DNA from: Rhodospirillales bacterium
GTDB lineage: Bacteria > Pseudomonadota > Alphaproteobacteria > JAJFIK01
Length of the DNA stretch: 64,000 bases
Direction: 5' to 3'
Assembly (NCBI GenBank): GCA_021775005.1
Contig: JAJFIK010000082.1
Coordinates: forward strand, 1 to 64,000
Part shown: piece by piece, positions 62,699 to 64,000 of the stretch
How positions within the stretch are numbered: the first letter of the stretch is position 1
Layout: each line of letters starts with the position of its first letter
Translations under genes and position numbers: made by a program
The notes under the pieces: generated by a model
Seen by the model: only the letters and a program-made list of their open reading frames with translations
What the model was told of the DNA's origin: nothing
The model's database searches: none

Positions 62699-64000
62699 AT
62701 GTCTGACCGCACTTCCGACCCCCTTGGTGATCTCTCCGAGGAAGATACTTTGCGCCCCGCTAGCGATACCCCGCTTGCGGTTCCGCCCTATTTGCAAGCG
62801 CTTAATCCAGCGCAGCGCGAGGCCGTGGAAGCCCTCGAGGGGCCAGTGCTTGTGCTTGCTGGCGCGGGGACCGGCAAAACCCGCGTGCTGACCACAAGGC
62901 TGGCGCATCTTTTGTTCACACGCCGCGCGTGGCCCGGGCAGATCCTTTCCGTAACCTTCACCAACAAAGCGGCGCGGGAAATGAAAAACCGCATTGGCCA
63001 ATTGATTGGCGGGGTGGTTGAAGGCATGCAGTGGCTCGGCACGTTCCATTCCATCGGCGCACAAATCATGCGCCGCCATGCGGAGCTTCTTGGCCTCAAG
63101 TCCAACTTCACCATTCTCGATACAGACGACCAAATCAGATTGCTTAAGCAGCTCATTGAAGCCGAGGGCATCGATGACAAACGCTGGCCCGCGCGCAATC
63201 TGGCGGGGCTCATTGACCGCTGGAAGAACAAGGGCCTTACCCCGGCCAAGGTTCCCGAAGCTGACGCCCATGCCTACGCTGAGGGCAAGGGCATCAAGAT
63301 GTATCGCCTCTATCAGGAGCGCTTGAAAGTTCTCAATGCGGCTGACTTTGGTGATCTGTTGCTTGAGAACCTGCGCCTGTTTCAGGAAAACCCAGATGTA
63401 TTGAAGTCCTACCAAGAGCGCTTCAAATACATGCTGGTGGATGAGTACCAAGATACCAACGTGGCGCAGTATCTTTGGCTGCGGTTGTTGGCGCAGGGCT
63501 CAAAGAATATTTGTTGCGTCGGTGATGACGACCAATCCATCTATGGCTGGCGGGGGGCTGAGGTCGACAACATTTTGAAGTTTGAAAAGGACTTCCCCGA
63601 CGCGAAAGTTATTCGCCTTGAGCAGAACTATCGCTCCACGCCGCAAATTCTTGGCGCGGCAAGTGGGCTCATCAAGGCCAATGAGGGGCGCTTGGGCAAA
63701 ACCCTATGGACGGAGGCCGAGGCGGGCAGCCCGGTGATGGTGCGCGGGGTTTGGGATGGGGAAGAAGAAGCGCGGCAAATTGGCGATGAGATCGAAGCCC
63801 TGCATACCAAAGGCCGCGATCTCCATGACATGGCCATTTTGGTGCGCGCCAGCTTCCAAATGCGCGAGTTTGAAGATCGCTTTTTGACCATCGGCGTTCC
63901 CTATCGCGTCATCGGCGGCCCGCGGTTTTATGAGCGCCGCGAAATACGCGATGCCAATGCCTATTTACGTCTCATTGCTCAACCCGATGACGATCTGGCA
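62699..64000 (+). CDS. UvrD/PcrA-type superfamily 1 helicase, N-terminal part (runs off window)
   Basis: The frame is open from ATG 62699 (MSDRTSDPLGDLSEED) to the end of the window, 434 codons. SF1 motifs follow the normal order: I AGAGTGKT, Ia TFTNKAAREMKNRI, II DEYQDTN, III GDDDQSIYGWRGAE, IV LEQNYRST. This is a UvrD/PcrA-like 3'-5' DNA helicase for repair. The ~40-residue acidic N-terminal extension is normal for alphaproteobacteria. Complete length is unknown. Confidence 0.95.
   Translation, partial: MSDRTSDPLGDLSEEDTLRPASDTPLAVPPYLQALNPAQREAVEALEGPVLVLAGAGTGKTRVLTTRLAHLLFTRRAWPGQILSVTFTNKAAREMKNRIGQLIGGVVEGMQWLGTFHSIGAQIMRRHAELLGLKSNFTILDTDDQIRLLKQLIEAEGIDDKRWPARNLAGLIDRWKNKGLTPAKVPEADAHAYAEGKGIKMYRLYQERLKVLNAADFGDLLLENLRLFQENPDVLKSYQERFKYMLVDEYQDTNVAQYLWLRLLAQGSKNICCVGDDDQSIYGWRGAEVDNILKFEKDFPDAKVIRLEQNYRSTPQILGAASGLIKANEGRLGKTLWTEAEAGSPVMVRGVWDGEEEARQIGDEIEALHTKGRDLHDMAILVRASFQMREFEDRFLTIGVPYRVIGGPRFYERREIRDANAYLRLIAQPDDDLA

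Overview
The window reads as chromosomal DNA of an alphaproteobacterium able to respire on low oxygen and nitrate. The clearest taxonomic mark is a permuted (two-piece) tmRNA gene at 52945-53276 with an alphaproteobacterial proteolysis tag. It is supported by gene orders common in that class: mreB-mreC-mreD-mrdA-rodA, hflK-hflC-DUF2065-Do protease, thyA-folA, and sspB-fumC-RHH-DUF4169. The genus cannot be fixed from sequence reading alone; a non-phototrophic marine or soil facultative denitrifier fits.

Layout. 1-1304: the end of an RND/MMPL-type exporter and a secreted SH3b protein. 1481-9284 (minus strand): a complete cytochrome cbb3 oxidase locus ccoNOQP-ccoGHIS, including a 54-residue ccoS. 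9613-10840: a secreted LCCL-domain protein and a possible gene remnant. 10841-11470: mobA for molybdenum cofactor. 11498-21149 (minus strand): two nitrate/nitrite transporters followed by narGHJI, with a divergent NarR-like Crp/Fnr regulator at 21386-22084 that has a perfect TTGAC-N4-GTCAA dyad in front of it. 22245-23601: CueR and a PepSY membrane protein.

23670-34178 is the accessory part. A full tRNA-Lys(CTT) at 34103-34178 and two tRNA 3'-half remnants (29483-29529 and 23670-23713), each followed by a related arm of about 95 bp, mark tandem tRNA-targeted insertions. The right cassette holds a membrane AraC-type regulator, a methyltransferase, an MFS carrier, a fatty-acid-hydroxylase/sterol-desaturase-type protein and a small membrane protein. 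The left segment holds a MerR-regulated small operon with a clear MerR-type operator, and an MFP-RND efflux pair. No integrase is visible.

34276-64000 is mostly core genome: LysE-type exporter, the rod-shape operon, a candidate structured RNA upstream of mreB, miaA/serB (divergent), Do protease-DUF2065-hflC-hflK, mrp, two tandem secreted paralogues, an SMP-30 lactonase-like protein, folA-GNAT-thyA-YtoQ, tmRNA, sspB, fumC, RHH and AsmA, then DUF4169, a CaiB-type CoA transferase, a ClC channel and the first two thirds of a UvrD/PcrA-type helicase that runs off the end.

The first third works as one respiratory module: high-affinity oxidase, its copper and heme assembly factors, Moco maturation, nitrate uptake and reduction, and a dedicated regulator. 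The most unusual parts are the integrase-less tRNA-anchored cassettes with their MerR-type promoter, and the unassigned structured RNA candidate at 40775-40920.
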